A DNA stretch of 64,000 nucleotides from the NCBI RefSeq assembly GCF_019097595.1, contig NC_080731.1, positions 16,263,571 through 16,327,570 of the forward strand. The letters run 5' to 3'. The stretch comes from Hemibagrus wyckioides. Lineage: Eukaryota; Chordata; Actinopteri; Siluriformes; Bagridae. Below, piece after piece: positions 22,985 through 60,599 of this stretch (its first letter is position 1; the number at the start of each line of letters is the position of its first letter). The notes beneath the pieces were generated by a model, which saw only the letters and a list, made by a program, of their open reading frames with translations, searched no databases and was not told the origin of the DNA. A program made the translations under genes and the position numbers.

Positions 22985-23275
22985 TGTGCGTATGTGTGTG
23001 CGTATGTGTGTGCGTGTGTGTGTGTGTGTTGATGCATGTTTGTTTGTGTGATAATAAATTTTAGCATTCTATCTAATATCACAACCAGCATTCACTGTAC
23101 ACAGTAAACAGTACAAGTATGTTGTCGTTCTTTGCATGACTCACATGAATCTTCAAATGAATTGGAGAAAGATTTTTACATTCACAGGAGAAACACATTC
23201 AGAATACTGCTGCATGGATCTGTGTGTCTGTGTGTGTGTGCGTGCGTGTGTGCGCGCGCGTGTGTGTGTGTGACC
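22985..23275. repeat. GT-rich microsatellite tracts
   Basis: Two impure (GT)n/(GC)n runs at about 22985-23030 and 23220-23272. The second is embedded in an insertion relative to unit 1 (about 11090). Confidence 0.85.
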
Positions 23276-23439
23276 CTTGTATTGCAACCACAATGGCTTG
23301 TTGCTACTGTGAGGGTGCATGGGGGTGGGGAAGCAAAAAAATTATCAACGTTTGTTTTCTTAGTACTGCGTCCTCCTTCAAAGGAGAACTGAAAAACAGA
23401 AATTTGTCTAAAACGCTTGACCCACACCGCAAAGAAGAA

Positions 23440-23483
23440 ACCTCTTAGCTCCGAAATACTGTACTGAAGAAGGCATTTGATAG
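23440..23483 (+). promoter_or_regulatory. candidate non-coding first exon of the type-2 receptor
   Basis: GGCATTTGATAG/GTGAGTTACTACT is a good donor after 23483, kept at 11180 in unit 1 (CATTTGAAAG/GTGAGTTACTACT). An acceptor, CCATTTTACAG, ends at 24232, 14 nt before the type-2 receptor ATG, giving a 749-bp intron. The layout copies that of the type-1 genes. No clear TATA is visible, so the 5' limit is unknown. Confidence 0.4.
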
Positions 23484-23974
23484 GTGAGTTACTACTCATG
23501 ATGAAGTAAAGTAAGTGGGTGAAACTGCGACGTTAGAAGATTTTAGCTGTATGCAATCAGGATGTTTGGTATCTTTAAACCTTCTCTCTGCACAGCTGAA
23601 TTCAGTTGTAATAATTTGCTCATGCAATTACGTATTGTCTAGGGAGACTCCAAAGCCTGTTAATGAAAGATAAAGCATTGCATATGAAATAAAGCATTTC
23701 ATACTTTTTAAATGTGCAGAGAAAAATGAAGTAAAACAATTAAAATGGTCCATTTATTAGAGACATTATGCTTATTCATTTCCACCTTTAAAAGAAAGTA
23801 TTAGCATTCCAGCTGACATTATTTACAGAAAATTGTTTTATTGAAGTTTATTTAAAGAAGATTAAGTTCAAATGCTCGGTCAAACAGCTTAATTCTGTAG
23901 CTACAAAACCTGGCTCTACTTTCTTACTTTGACTTACTTTCTTTTGAGAAGCACAGATCTAAGAGATTGCAGAT

Positions 23975-24105
23975 GTCCTTATCCATTATGTCTTATATTT
24001 ATCTTGTTTTATACAACTGAGCAATTGAGGGCCTTGCTCAAGGTCCTGGGATAGTCCTGTGATTTGAATTTATAACCTTTTGATCAGTAGTCCAGTGATA
24101 ATCTA
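23975..24105 (-). repeat. SINE fragment
   Basis: On the minus strand this reads ...GATCAAAAGGTTATAAATTC... then GAGCAAGGCCCTCAATTGC, the shared body of common fish SINEs that ends in CAGTTGTATAA. Only part of the element remains. It lies in the type-2 receptor intron. Confidence 0.5.
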
Positions 24106-24246
24106 AGAGATATCTAAAATGAAAGACTTAAACTAAAGGATCCTTCTGTGCACTCTCTGTTATGTGTCTTTGTCTTTTTTTGAACAAAACTCATTTATCT
24201 ACAGTTATTTGGTTTCTGTCTCCATTTTACAGATTTAAACAACATC

Positions 24247-25242
24247 ATGTCTCCAGTTGAAAGTGACTACATTGACTATGATTCAATTACAGATAAGCCA
24301 CCACCAGAGGCTCAAGCACATTGTACAGACGCAACGTGTGTTTTACTGGCAACAGTCAATGTGATAATTGTGCTTCTTGGTATCACTGGAAATGGTTTGG
24401 TGATCTGGATTGCAGGGTTTAAGATTAAGAAAACAGTCAACGCTGTCTGGTACCTCAGCCTCGCTGTGTCCGACTTCCTCTTCTGTGCCTTCCTGCCCTT
24501 GTCCATTGTCTATATTATTAAAAGTGAATGGGAATTTGGGCTTTTCATGTGCAAGTTTGCATCCTTCATCTTGTCCCTCAACATGTTCAGCAGCATCTTC
24601 CTCCTTCTCATCATCAGTGTGGATCGCTGTGTTGTGGTGATGTTTCCTGTATGGGCGCAAAACAAGCGCACTCTACGCAGGGCCTTGGTGATGGTTTTAC
24701 TAGCTTGGATCGCCTCAGCATTACTGAGTCTGCCAGCAACCATTTTCCAAGATATAGATATAATTAGCAAGAAATGCTTCAGCAACTACAACCATGATAA
24801 TGAACATGTCGCTGTAGTGGTATGCCGATTCATTTTTGGGTTCGTGATCCCCTTTCTGATCATCATCACCTGTTACATCCTCATCATCCGAAAGCTGAGA
24901 AATAACCAGATGGCGAGGTCCAATAAGCCATTTAGGGTCATGACAACACTGATAGTGGCTTTCTTCATATGCTGGCTGCCTTACCACATTTTTAAATTAT
25001 TGGAATTAGACCACAACTATCATCATGTCATTCCTACTGGGCAACGATTTGGAATCACTCTTGCTAGCACCAACAGCTTTATGAACCCGTTGCTTTACGC
25101 TTTCATGGGAAAGGACTTTAAGAGAAAATGTTATGCAATTCTCTCCAAGATTGAGAGCACATTCGAGGAGGAAGCCCGGAGCACACTCCGAGGGACGTCT
25201 ATTACTAACTCAGGAGACGGCAAACTTTCGACTGCTGTTTAA
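24247..25242 (+). CDS. cmklr1-like: chemerin-like receptor GPCR, type-2
   Basis: A 331-codon single-exon class A receptor. The short acidic N-terminus has DYIDYD tyrosines suited to sulfation. TM1 has GITGNGLVIWIAGFKIKKTV, followed by DRC (SVDRCVVVMFPVW), CWLPYH, NSFMNPLLYAFMG and a C-tail with SKIESTFEEEARS. It is clearly a paralogue of the type-1 genes (same TM motifs and PFRVMTTLIV for PFKIMTALIV) but diverged across the extracellular loops and N-terminus, so it arose before the segmental duplication. The ATG follows a splice acceptor at 24232. Family roles are chemotactic peptide or chemerin sensing by immune cells; the actual ligand cannot be read from sequence. A pseudogene of this type lies at 11935-13449. 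Confidence 0.88.
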   Translation: MSPVESDYIDYDSITDKPPPEAQAHCTDATCVLLATVNVIIVLLGITGNGLVIWIAGFKIKKTVNAVWYLSLAVSDFLFCAFLPLSIVYIIKSEWEFGLFMCKFASFILSLNMFSSIFLLLIISVDRCVVVMFPVWAQNKRTLRRALVMVLLAWIASALLSLPATIFQDIDIISKKCFSNYNHDNEHVAVVVCRFIFGFVIPFLIIITCYILIIRKLRNNQMARSNKPFRVMTTLIVAFFICWLPYHIFKLLELDHNYHHVIPTGQRFGITLASTNSFMNPLLYAFMGKDFKRKCYAILSKIESTFEEEARSTLRGTSITNSGDGKLSTAV

Positions 25243-26540
25243 AGCGAATCCTGCATTAACAAATTAATCTGGTTCTGTCAAAAGCAAGTTCACAGGAACT
25301 TGTTTAACAGACATTCCACAGGATTAGATGTTACTATAAATGAAAGTGAAATGTAAGATATGTTTGTCTGTAACTGGAAAAAAAAAATTAAATTGTCAGC
25401 AAATTGTTCATCTACCGAAGCATTAAATCTCTTCAGATTATTTTCTAATAACATGACCCAAAGAGTTTCGATTTCTTATTTAGGTGTATCTGGTTTCTGC
25501 AGAAAAGTACTCATGAAATAATCTCAATCTAAAAAAAAAATATTGACTGAGTATTTATTTATTTTCACCTTCTTTATCTCAGTTTCTAAGTCACCTTTTA
25601 TTTTATATTCAGTCTGCACCTTATGTTAACAGTGTTTAGATTTTATTCGTAATAAATAATTATGTATTCTTTTTTTTATTTTTACCATTAATTTATTCTG
25701 TCTTTTTTTTCAAACAAATGTTTGACATTACTGTTTTTTTTTATCATGTTAAAATGTATATAATTTGTATGTGATTTCTGATTTTATATCTTTATTTCTA
25801 CATTAAACCATTAAACCTGTTTCACTTGTATTAATTTGAATACAGTACACGGTTTTGCACTTATGGTTTGCTGGAATAATTTTGTTGTGATTGAGCATAG
25901 GTCAGATTTCTTCATGTAGGTCTGAGCAGACATCTCAGACTTTCACTATGAAAAATACAGCCTAACAACACACACAAACCACAAAACAGTTTGCAGCTTC
26001 AATTTTGCCGATAAAACGACTGGATAATGAGACAAATTCCACAAAGAATTTCAGTTCATTTCATTCACTAGTGAACCAGCTGGAGAACATATCATAGCAC
26101 AAAAAAGAAGAAGCTAAAACACCATCAGTCATGAATCCTCAAAAATAAAAAAAATTCACAGACTCTCACTCCTGATTGGCTAAAGGCTCCAGTCTGTCAC
26201 TCTGAAGTCAGACTTTTTTTCTGCCTAAAAATGGGACGTGATGATGTGTGACTCAGTAAAAAATAATCGTCTTCAGAGTAGTCACATTTATTACATATAA
26301 TTATTTTCTAATCACGTCATGCACTGAAGAGTTTGATTTGTTACTTGTGGGAAACTGGTTTCTGCAGAAAATCACTCACTAAATCACTCACTGAGATTTC
26401 AAACTAAAAAAAAATTGAAATATTTTTAACAAAATAAATAAATAAAACAAATCACAAGTTCTGACTCTCTCCTGATTGGCTATCAGCTTCTGTCTGTCAC
26501 TCTGAAAAAATGTAATTGGCATAAAACTGCTAAACTGGAC
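25243..26540. other. 3' flank and gene-free interval
   Basis: AT-rich, with AATAAA near 25650 as a possible poly(A) site for the type-2 receptor. Two related blocks, about 26150-26215 and 26455-26515 (CTGATTGGCTA...CTGTCTGTCACTCTGAA), are a short direct duplication. No ORF is supportable. Confidence 0.4.
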
Positions 26541-27822
26541 GTTCAACATGGCAACTCATGGCAAAGAACTCTCTGAGGATCGGAAAAAAAAGAATTGTTG
26601 CTCTACATAAAGATGGCCTAGGCTATAAGAAGATTGCCAAGACCCTGAAACTGAGCTGCAGCACTGTGGGCAAGACTGTACAGTGGTTTTACAGGACAGG
26701 TTCCACTCAGAACAGGCCTTGCCATGAACCACCAAAGAAGTTGAGTGCACATGCTCAGGGTCATATCCAGAGGTTGTCTTTGGGAAATAGACATATGAGT
26801 GCTGCCAGCATTGCTGCAGAGGTTGAAGGGGTGGGGGGTCAGCCTGTCAGTGCTCAGACCGTACGCCGCACACTGCATCAAATTGGTCTGCATGGCTGTC
26901 GTCCCAGAAGGAAGCCTCTACTAAAGATGATGCACAAGAAAGCTCGCATACAGTTTGCTGTAGATAAGCAGACTAAGGACATGGATTACTGGAACCATGT
27001 CCTGTGGTCCAATGAGACCAAGATAAACTTATTTGGTTCAGATGGTGTCAAGTGTGTGTGGCGGCAACCAGGTGAGGAGTACAAAGACAAGTGTGTCTTG
27101 CCTACAGTCAAGCATGGTGGTGGGAGTGTCATGGTCTGGGCCTGCATGAGTGCTGCTGGCACTGGGGAGCTACAGTTCATTGAGGGAACCATGAATGCCA
27201 ACATGTACTGTGACATACTGAAGCAGAGCATGATCCCCTCCCTTTGGAGACTGGGCCGCAGGGCAGTATTCCAACATGATAACGACCCCAAACACACCTC
27301 CAAGATGACCACTGCCTTGCTAAAGAAGCTGAGGGTAAAGGTGATGGACTGGCCAAGCATGTCTCCAGACCTAAACCCTATTGAGCATCTATGGGGCATC
27401 CTCAAACGAAAGGTGGGGGAGCGCAAGGTCTCTAACATCCACCAGCTCTGTGATGTCATCATGGAGGAGTGGAAGAGGACTCCAGTGGCAACCTGTGAAG
27501 CTCTGGTGAACTCCATGCCCAAGAGGGTTAAGGCAGTGCTGGAAAATAATGGGGGCCACACAAAATATTGACACTTTGGGCCCAATTTGGACATTTCCAC
27601 TTAGGGGTGTACTCACTTTTGTTGCCAACGGTTTAGACATTAATGGCTGTGTGTTGAGTTATTTTGAGGGGACAGCAAATTTACACTGTTATACAGGCTG
27701 TACACTCACTACTTTACATTGGAGCAGAGGGTCATTTCATCAGTGTTGTCACATGAAAAGATATAATAAAATATTTACAAAAATGTGAGGGGTGTTCTCA
27801 CTTTTGTGAGATACTGTATAAT
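26541..27822 (+). mobile_element. Tc1/mariner element, 5'-truncated
   Basis: The transposase frame is followed by the characteristic right end: GTTGCCAACGGTTTAGACAT and terminal CACTTTTGTGAGATACTG ending near 27818. The matching left inverted repeat is missing, as similarity starts a few bases before the ATG at 26548. It cannot transpose in this form. It lies just past the receptor cluster. Confidence 0.85.
26558..27571 (+). pseudogene. Tc1-like transposase, near full length but damaged
   Basis: 337 open codons with an N-terminal helix-turn-helix DNA-binding region (KKIAKTLKLSCSTVGKTV), a second HTH (ASIAAEVEGVGG) and the DD34E catalytic domain. The family start is the ATG at 26548; an eight-A run at 26584-26591 puts that start out of frame, so the readable frame starts at a non-native ATG (26558). 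The first catalytic Asp of the WSDE motif is Asn here (AAT at 27011-27013). The second Asp (QHDNDPKH) and the Glu (SPDLNPIEHLWG) are present. Two independent lesions suggest an inactive recent copy. Confidence 0.8.
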
Positions 27823-30800
27823 TAACATTATTTGTTAATTTTTTTTTTTGTTAGTATTTTTAGCATATAGTCATACCACAAAGCACGATTGCATTTAGAG
27901 CTGTTTATTATCGAGGACCCGTACAGTATGAGCCTCAATCAGGCAAGTACAAAAATAGTTGTACATTTTTTTTTTTTTACACTTTTCAAGGAAATGAAAG
28001 CCAGGTCTGTCCACAGTTACATAGTGTACAGCGGGGAAAAAAACAACAAAAAGAATCAACATCACACAGCTTGTAGTCATCATTAATAAGTTGTCTGCAA
28101 TAATTTACATTCATTCGAGTGAAAATACATTCATCTTGACTGGGGTTCTGAGGATCTGTCAGAGAAAAAAATTGGAGCAACCTCTCCAATTTTACCTCTC
28201 TTTCTCGTCCTACAAATATAAATAATGCCTTACAAAAATATCTGTGTACTGGAAGCAATGCTTGGTGTGTCATTTCATGTTGATTTTAAGCAATATTCAG
28301 TTTCCCTTTCTTGCATGATTGTGGCTAGCTAATGTGAATGCAAGAAACAGAAGGGGATATTTGCAATGTAATTCAAATAAGGAACTTTTTATTCAAAAAA
28401 AAAAAAAGCCTAGCATATGTTTTTCACCTTCAACAGAAAGCAAATCACACAATTAATTGTATAAATATTCAAGTTTAGGTTGTGTTCACGTATTCAGGTT
28501 CCACTCACACATATACAACCAGGACTGCTTTAATTTGAGGAGCAAATACAAATTCAGAGGGCAGAATAGACTGCAGGAGTAGTACATCTGGAACAATGTA
28601 CTGGCCTAATAGGCTTTAAGATAAAAATACAAATTTGTTGGCTCTGTTACAACACACTTCAGCACACACATTTCAGAACTGTTCAGGGATTTTTACTGGA
28701 TTTTTCAGGGTTGTGTGAAAGTGCTGCAAGCTGTGAGTACTGCTCTGAAAAAGCTCCATGGTGTATGAAAAGGTGCAGAGGAACTACAGCAGGTTGTGTA
28801 GCAGAAATTCAGCAAAAGGTGGCCATTCTACGAGCTGCTCAATTAACCATTTCTTAAACGTATAAAACTCTAAAGCTCGAGGAGAAACCACACTTCTTAA
28901 ACTTACAACCAATAAGCCTGATTAAACAAATTGTTTAGTAAAGTTAGTGTGTAAATGTTTTAATAGGCCTAACCGAACTTAAAAAAAAAAAAAAAATCCC
29001 CCATAATTAAAAGCTTTAACAATTTTCATCACACTCATGCGCATGTCAATAAAGTACCATGTGCATTCACAGTTCAGCTGATTTACATTTAAAGCCATCG
29101 ACAGAAAGTTCACTGGTCAAAAATTACAACTAAACTGTGAAAAGGTGCCTCTTAAATATTCCAATAATGCAGCTCAGCCATTGCAATTGCCACAGATACA
29201 CACTAATTCTTCCTCCTTTAATAAGGCACCGTTACTTTGGTCTTAATTAAATGTCTTATTTGAAATTTGCTTCATTGCTTTTGGATTCCATCTTTTCAAA
29301 ACATTAATGTAAAATAAGATTTTGATATGAAACATGAAATAAGTGTTCATTTAATCTGTGTGTCATTGTCAGTGTGATCAAAATATAAACGTGTAGTAGC
29401 TCATTAGCAATTACTGTATATGTATAATTACTGTATATTCAAATACGTTTCACATTTGTGAAGCCCCTTACGTGTAATCTACCTCCTCCTGTACATGTTC
29501 TTGCGCATGCTTTACGAATAAATTAGCACATATTCACTTTGGTAAATGAGGCCTATAATGTCAAAGGCACACACTGTCATGGTAACAGTAAAATAATGAA
29601 CAGGTTGTTACTGTGACAGAGTAGTGTAATGGAAACACAAAGCAGTGAGATGAGGTGCAAATAAAATCTGTGGTTAATCATAGAAGTCATGCACTGTTCG
29701 AATATCCAAGTCTGTAGTTTTTCAATGGTCTGAAGAAGACGCCTTTTGCGCAGCATTTTAAGCCATTTTTCTTTGCTTTTGGACTTAATAACAACAGTCT
29801 GTTATTTCCAAAGGGAGGACAAAACCCTCAATATCACCTTTCACAATATTGTTCAAAACCAAGTAGTCTTGCAAAGTGCTTTCACCGAGAGAGAGAGAGA
29901 GAGAGTCTAGAAATAGAAAGCAGAGAGGAAGTCTGGTTCATAGGAAGTGTTCAGAAGGTGTGTTTCAAACCTTCTGCCATATACTATACAAGTATATAGT
30001 ATACAAGAACTATATACATGATTCTTATTCTACATCATTAATTGTTTTGGGCATAAATAATAATAAAAAATACAGAAATGCAGTAAAACCTCTAAAACCA
30101 GATTCTCAAATCTGTTTTGTGGCCATGAACGAATATGATGGAGAGACCACTGTGACCATAGGTCTGAACATGACAGAGATAAGATCATTTTACTTTTACT
30201 GGCCACACTGTAATGAATAACTGACTAGGCCATGTAATACATACTGATATATTGTGCACTAAAATAAGTTGCTGGCTCACGTTACGTATAATCTGTGTCC
30301 TCATTATATAGACTTGTGGCTTTAAAAGAATTCGGTCACTTCAGTAATTCGTGACCTGTTTTGTGTTTGGTAACATAAAATGAAGTATAATATCATGACA
30401 GTTCTTAGTAAGTTCTATCAGTAAATTTAGGATCACAAGTAAAACAAGGTGAATTTCTAACTATTATTATTTAAATTGTATTTTTAACGTCTTGGGCTGT
30501 CCCTTCCGAGATCTTGTGATTTTTTTCATACTCTAATTTTATTAAACAGTGTATTAACCATATCAGTTACGCTTTATGGGCTGAACTTAGTATAAACATA
30601 TTTCTGTGTGGAATGACTATTTCTCCTTACATTAAAATAAAATTAAACAAAACATTAGAATGTCTTTTTTTGTCTCCAGTTCCTTATAACCAGTTTCCTC
30701 ATTTTCACAGTGCAAATAAAAAAATAAAAATAAAAAATGATGTTAATATTGTACTTCGGTTCAAAACCACATCCTGCCACTAAATTCACAGAACGATTCT

Positions 30801-31421
30801 AAGATAAGAATAACATTAACTGTAAGCCAATTCTTAGAATTAATCAAGGTTATGGACACAATGATCTGATTATTTCCATGTGTAAATTTTGTGTAGGTTT
30901 TTCTTTGCTTCCTCCTTAATTCCTCTTGCAAATTGGCAAATTGTGGCAATTCAATTTTCACCATAAAATGTTCAATGTTTCTGCAGAACACATCTCCTGT
31001 TTGCTATTGAAGAACTGTTACTGATGAATTGTGGTTAAAATCACACTTCGTTAAATCACTTAGTGCCATAATGTGATCGATACATGATCACATGACTTCA
31101 CATCCACCCACACACACACACACACACACACAGTGGCATCACATAAAAAAAAAATGCTTAACCCACTATATCCTTCATAGTAAGTTGCCTAGAGTCTCCG
31201 ATTGTCTTGCTTCACATGTCATGTGACCTTCAGGAACCTTTCTTCCTTCAGTATCTGCTAACTCAAAGTGCTGGTTTAGTGTTCTTAATGTTCCTCCTTT
31301 TAAAGATCTCTTTTGGTTGTGTGACAAAAAATAAGGAAACTGTGTTTTTTTTTTCATCAGGAACAAAGCAAGAAACTACAGAAACAAAAACAACCAGATA
31401 AGGAAATAGGGTGATTTTGTA
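27823..31421 (-). other. gene-free interval, possible long wscd2 3' UTR
   Basis: No coding signal. Read on the minus strand downstream of the wscd2 stop, it contains AATAAA candidates near 30541, 28390 and 27908. Short repeats: (GA)n at about 29887-29905, an (AC)n run at about 31108-31132, and A/T homopolymers. Which AATAAA, if any, ends wscd2 cannot be decided here. Confidence 0.25.
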
Positions 31422-56827
<25,406 letters not shown>

Positions 56828-58686
56828 GGCCTCTAGGCTCACGAACAGACATGAAAAAGTTCTAGCAGCCGTTCTTTCTCTAAAAATAGCCGCTTGAATG
56901 GTTCCTTCCACAGCCCCGAGGACTGATGCTGCTACGAGAGGACATTGAAGGCTTTAAGCCGGCGATGTGCTAATGAACAAAAAGTCAACTCCAGTACTTT
57001 CTCTCTGCCATTGTGTGGGTGTGCGTGGACGCCATGTTGTGAAAGACGAGACGAAACCCGATAGCGCTTTCCCTGACGCTATCTTTCTCTCAAGGTCTCT
57101 TTCCCACCGAGCCAGCCGTCAATCAAGCCTGAGTCAGTCTAAAAAACAGAGAGAAGAAGAAAAAAGAGAGTGAGTAAGCACAGTCAAGTGCTCTAGAGTG
57201 CATTTGTTCAGTCACTTTGCCAAAGGCAGTTAATTCAGATTCCTTTTCACAGAGCGATATCTGATTTTCTCCGAGTAATCTAAAGGGTGCAAGAAAAGCC
57301 CAGATTTTTTTTTCAAGCTCTTCTTTCTTTTAGGGCAACATGAAACTTTAGCACATTTTTCAGGCACAAATCTAGAACAATCCACATGTCTGTTTTGTCC
57401 CAGATGATTCCATTAACAAACTGAGATGTAATGCTTGTCTGGGGGAAACCTCTGAATAGTCCACAGCTGCACTGTTTCTGCAAAAGAGCCAGTGAAAGCT
57501 AAGTTCTATAACATAAATTTATATCATTAACTCAAAATATGCAGTGCAATGAGACATTCATTCCTTTATTTTTGTTAACTTTTCTGGGTATAATAGACAC
57601 TAAACACTTTCTCTCAATACTATCACCTCAGTGACAAGAAAAAGTTTGCTACCTTTAAAAATGTACTTCTTGTTTACCGTACCAGTCAACATTTTCTATC
57701 CTGGATTTTGTATTAAAAGTTAAAAGAAAAGTGCATTTGTTTAAAGGCAGTGGTTTACACACTAAAAAAAACATCTTGCATTACATCAGGCATTGAAAAT
57801 ATTAAGATTGGCTCAACTGTACTCTGCCTACTACCGTGAAATGTATTTTTTTTCTTATAATGTGACCAAATAGTTTTCAAGAAGTACTGAAATAACAGAT
57901 TTTGAATCCTAGTGCACTCAGTTGTCTCTATTTTTTTTTCTGCCATGTGGGTCAAAACTCGTGACAGATGACACTTGTCCAGTGTTTGGAGCTGGGTTTC
58001 ACATGTGGTTTGAGAGAGAGAGAGAGAGAGAGAGAGAATACAAAAAGAAACCCTAAGGGAGATTGACTCATTCAATTTTAACTTAATCACATAGTAGTCA
58101 TTTGTTAATTAAAAGCGCACATCAGCTGCACATACTCCATCACGAGATCTCAGTAGACGATTCACTTCTTCAGCCTTCTTCTCAATCTGTCCATTCTGGA
58201 TAAGTGTGTTCACTGCTCGCTCAAGTCCTTTTATATAAATCTTTTGTGATTCAGTAGCTATTTATTTATAAAACGCACAATTTACCGTGCTAAAGGCACT
58301 TCAACGTATGGTTTTTATGTCTAAAACGAACACACTTAGTCTTGTCTGTGTTGTGCTTCTTTTGTTATCTGAATTTTTTTTTCAGTATGGATGGATCATT
58401 TCGAGAGGAGATGGAGTTTTCGTTCTCTCTGTCTCTCAAAGGCTGCAGTGTGTGGAGGTTGTAAGAGCAAACACTCACACACTCACACTCACACAGTGGC
58501 TCTTGGAGAATGTTTAAGCTACTTAGACTCCACTGCTACAAGGACAGTGGAATTTTCCATAACCAAAACCTTTTTTGTGTGTGTGTGTGTGTAGACATAT
58601 TTACATCAAATATCTGTGAATCTAGTCATTTATCTAATTTAATGATTATGAAACCTATTTCTTGTCAAATTTTACTATTTTTAAAA

Positions 58687-58724
<38 letters not shown>

Positions 58725-60040
58725 CAATTAGATGTAAATCTTAAAATAGTAAAATATGTCTAGAAATAGGTTTTTGAAATCTTAGTTTTTTTGTTATCTT
58801 ATAATAAGAAATAGTAGACAAGTTTGACTAGATTCAATATATTTTAAGCTTCTAATATGTCATGCCAACTAAAAAAACAAATAAAGCAGTTTTACAAACA
58901 AAAACATTACATTCTTTAAATTTTAATTTCTTTTAAATTGTAGAATTTGGGTGGTCAAACAAGTACAAACTCTTTATTAAAAAAAAAAATCCTATTAAAT
59001 ATGTCAAGAAAATAGAAATAAAAGTTTATTTATTTATTTGTTAATTTTTTTGTATTTGTTTTTTATTGAATTAAATTAAATGTAATAAAATCATTTAAAT
59101 TTAACGTGTTAATTCGTGTTAACGTGTTGTTGTTATCTGCCATTTGAATTTTCTCTCACTTTCACTCTTCTTTCTACTTCAGGCACAAATCGTTGCGTCA
59201 CTGTACACAACCCATTCAAATTCAAGGTAAAAACAATGACTAAAACCGTGTGAGCTCGAATTATACATGCAGCACAGCTGGGGTTTTTTTTTTTTCCAGC
59301 AGCATGATGAGGTCTAAAACGGCTGCATGTTTTCCTGTCTCAAGCCTCCATGATGCATGTGTGGTGGTTAGTCCTCATTACAGGTGGTACAGTGATGATG
59401 AGCACCACAGTGAGATCAGACCAGGTGTTTCTAAATAATTGCTGCTAGCACCTGGAAAATATTTCAACCCTTTAAAAGATATATCAGTCCCTTGCGATGA
59501 TTCCAATCAAAATCGTTTAATTATTTTTATTAACAACATATTATATTTATGTTATTAGTTATTTCCCCATGTAATTAAATGCTGGGATGAACAACAGGAC
59601 TTCTGTTCTTTATAGTTACTTAGGTACAAATCTACAGTATCTACGTGACTTTACTGTTTTTGGGAAGTGGAAATCTTTATATTGAACCATCTACAAAGTG
59701 TAAAAGCAGAGCATCAGGATACATCAGGCAGGTAAATTGAGAAAAAAAATTCTTCGCTACAATCCTTAGGCTTTTACACATTCTCCATTTTTAAGCCAAC
59801 GTTTTCAGCAGTGTTCTTTCTCAACACCAAATATACAAATCTGCCCAACGCCAAGATAAAAATACATCATTTTATTTCCCTTTTCCCTCGAATTTTATTA
59901 AATGACAAGCAAGAAATCTTGTTTTGCTGAATGAAAGGAAAAGAGGGTCAGTGGTTCTGATAAACAAAGGAAGTGAGTCAAAGAAAAATGGAGGTCAGAA
60001 CAAGGGAGTGCAACGAATGCAAAAGGCTTGATACTGATCT
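56828..60040. other. wscd2 5' flank, gene-free
   Basis: The first ~350 bp is the most GC-rich non-coding stretch here and is the likely 5' UTR/promoter region; no TATA or other decisive element is visible. Beyond it: (GA)n about 58014-58038, a GT tract about 58578-58592, (AAAG)n about 58688-58722, and AT-rich sequence. No ORF worth calling. Confidence 0.4.
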
Positions 60041-60144
60041 TTTTACAGAAAGACTAAAGCGTTTTAACCATCCTGTATCCAGCACAATTGGCTATAAATC
60101 ACTGAAAAGGTGACAAGAATAACAGAATAAATCATTTTGTTACC

Positions 60145-60590
60145 GTGGCACAAAGTTCTTAAAGTGAATGTGTTTGGAAGCAGGAAAAATGGGCAAGCGT
60201 AAGTATTGAGGGCGTATGTCAGAGCATCGTAAACAGCAGGTCTTGTGTGGTGATCCCAGTATGTAGTTGTACCAAAAGTCCTCCAACCATCCATCCATTC
60301 TGTTCACTGTTTATCCTACTTGGCCACGGGAACCAGGAGACAGAACATAATGCAGAGGACACCCTGGACAGAATGCCAGTCTATCTCAGGATACAATCGC
60401 ATACACATTCACACAATTCAGCTTACAATGCATGTCTTAGAAATGGGGAGGAAACTGGAGTACCTGGAGGAAACCCCCTAGGCACGGGGAGAACATGGAA
60501 ACTCCAAACACACATATGGGTGGAGACAGGAATCGAACCCCTGATCCTAAAGATGCGAGCAAACATGATAACCACCAAGCCAAATAAATC
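60145..60590 (+). repeat. Tc1 5' fragment followed by an interspersed repeat
   Basis: 60170-60290 has GGAAGCAGGAAAAATGGGCA and CAGCAGGTCTTGTGTGGTGA, the 5' transposase region of the 40897 Tc1 family. 60285-60590 is a common fish interspersed repeat: CCATCCATTCTGTTCACTG, ACACCCTGGACAGAATGCCA, GGGGAGAACATGGAAACTCC, ATCGAACCCCTGATCC. Confidence 0.6.
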
Positions 60591-60599
60591 TTGCTGACT

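Larger units (their letters stand above)
18555..25300 (+). repeat. segmental duplication, unit 2
   Basis: Collinear counterpart of 6540-13500, with both receptor genes intact. It lacks the intron LINE tail, the pseudogene LINE tail and the MITE of unit 1. It has an extra GT-rich block at about 23220-23340 and a SINE piece at about 23975-24105. Confidence 0.8.

Noticed and set aside
29876..30220. 114-codon ORF starting in a (GA)n tract
   Set aside because: Low-complexity start and no conserved motifs; lies in the likely 3' region of wscd2 on the opposite strand.
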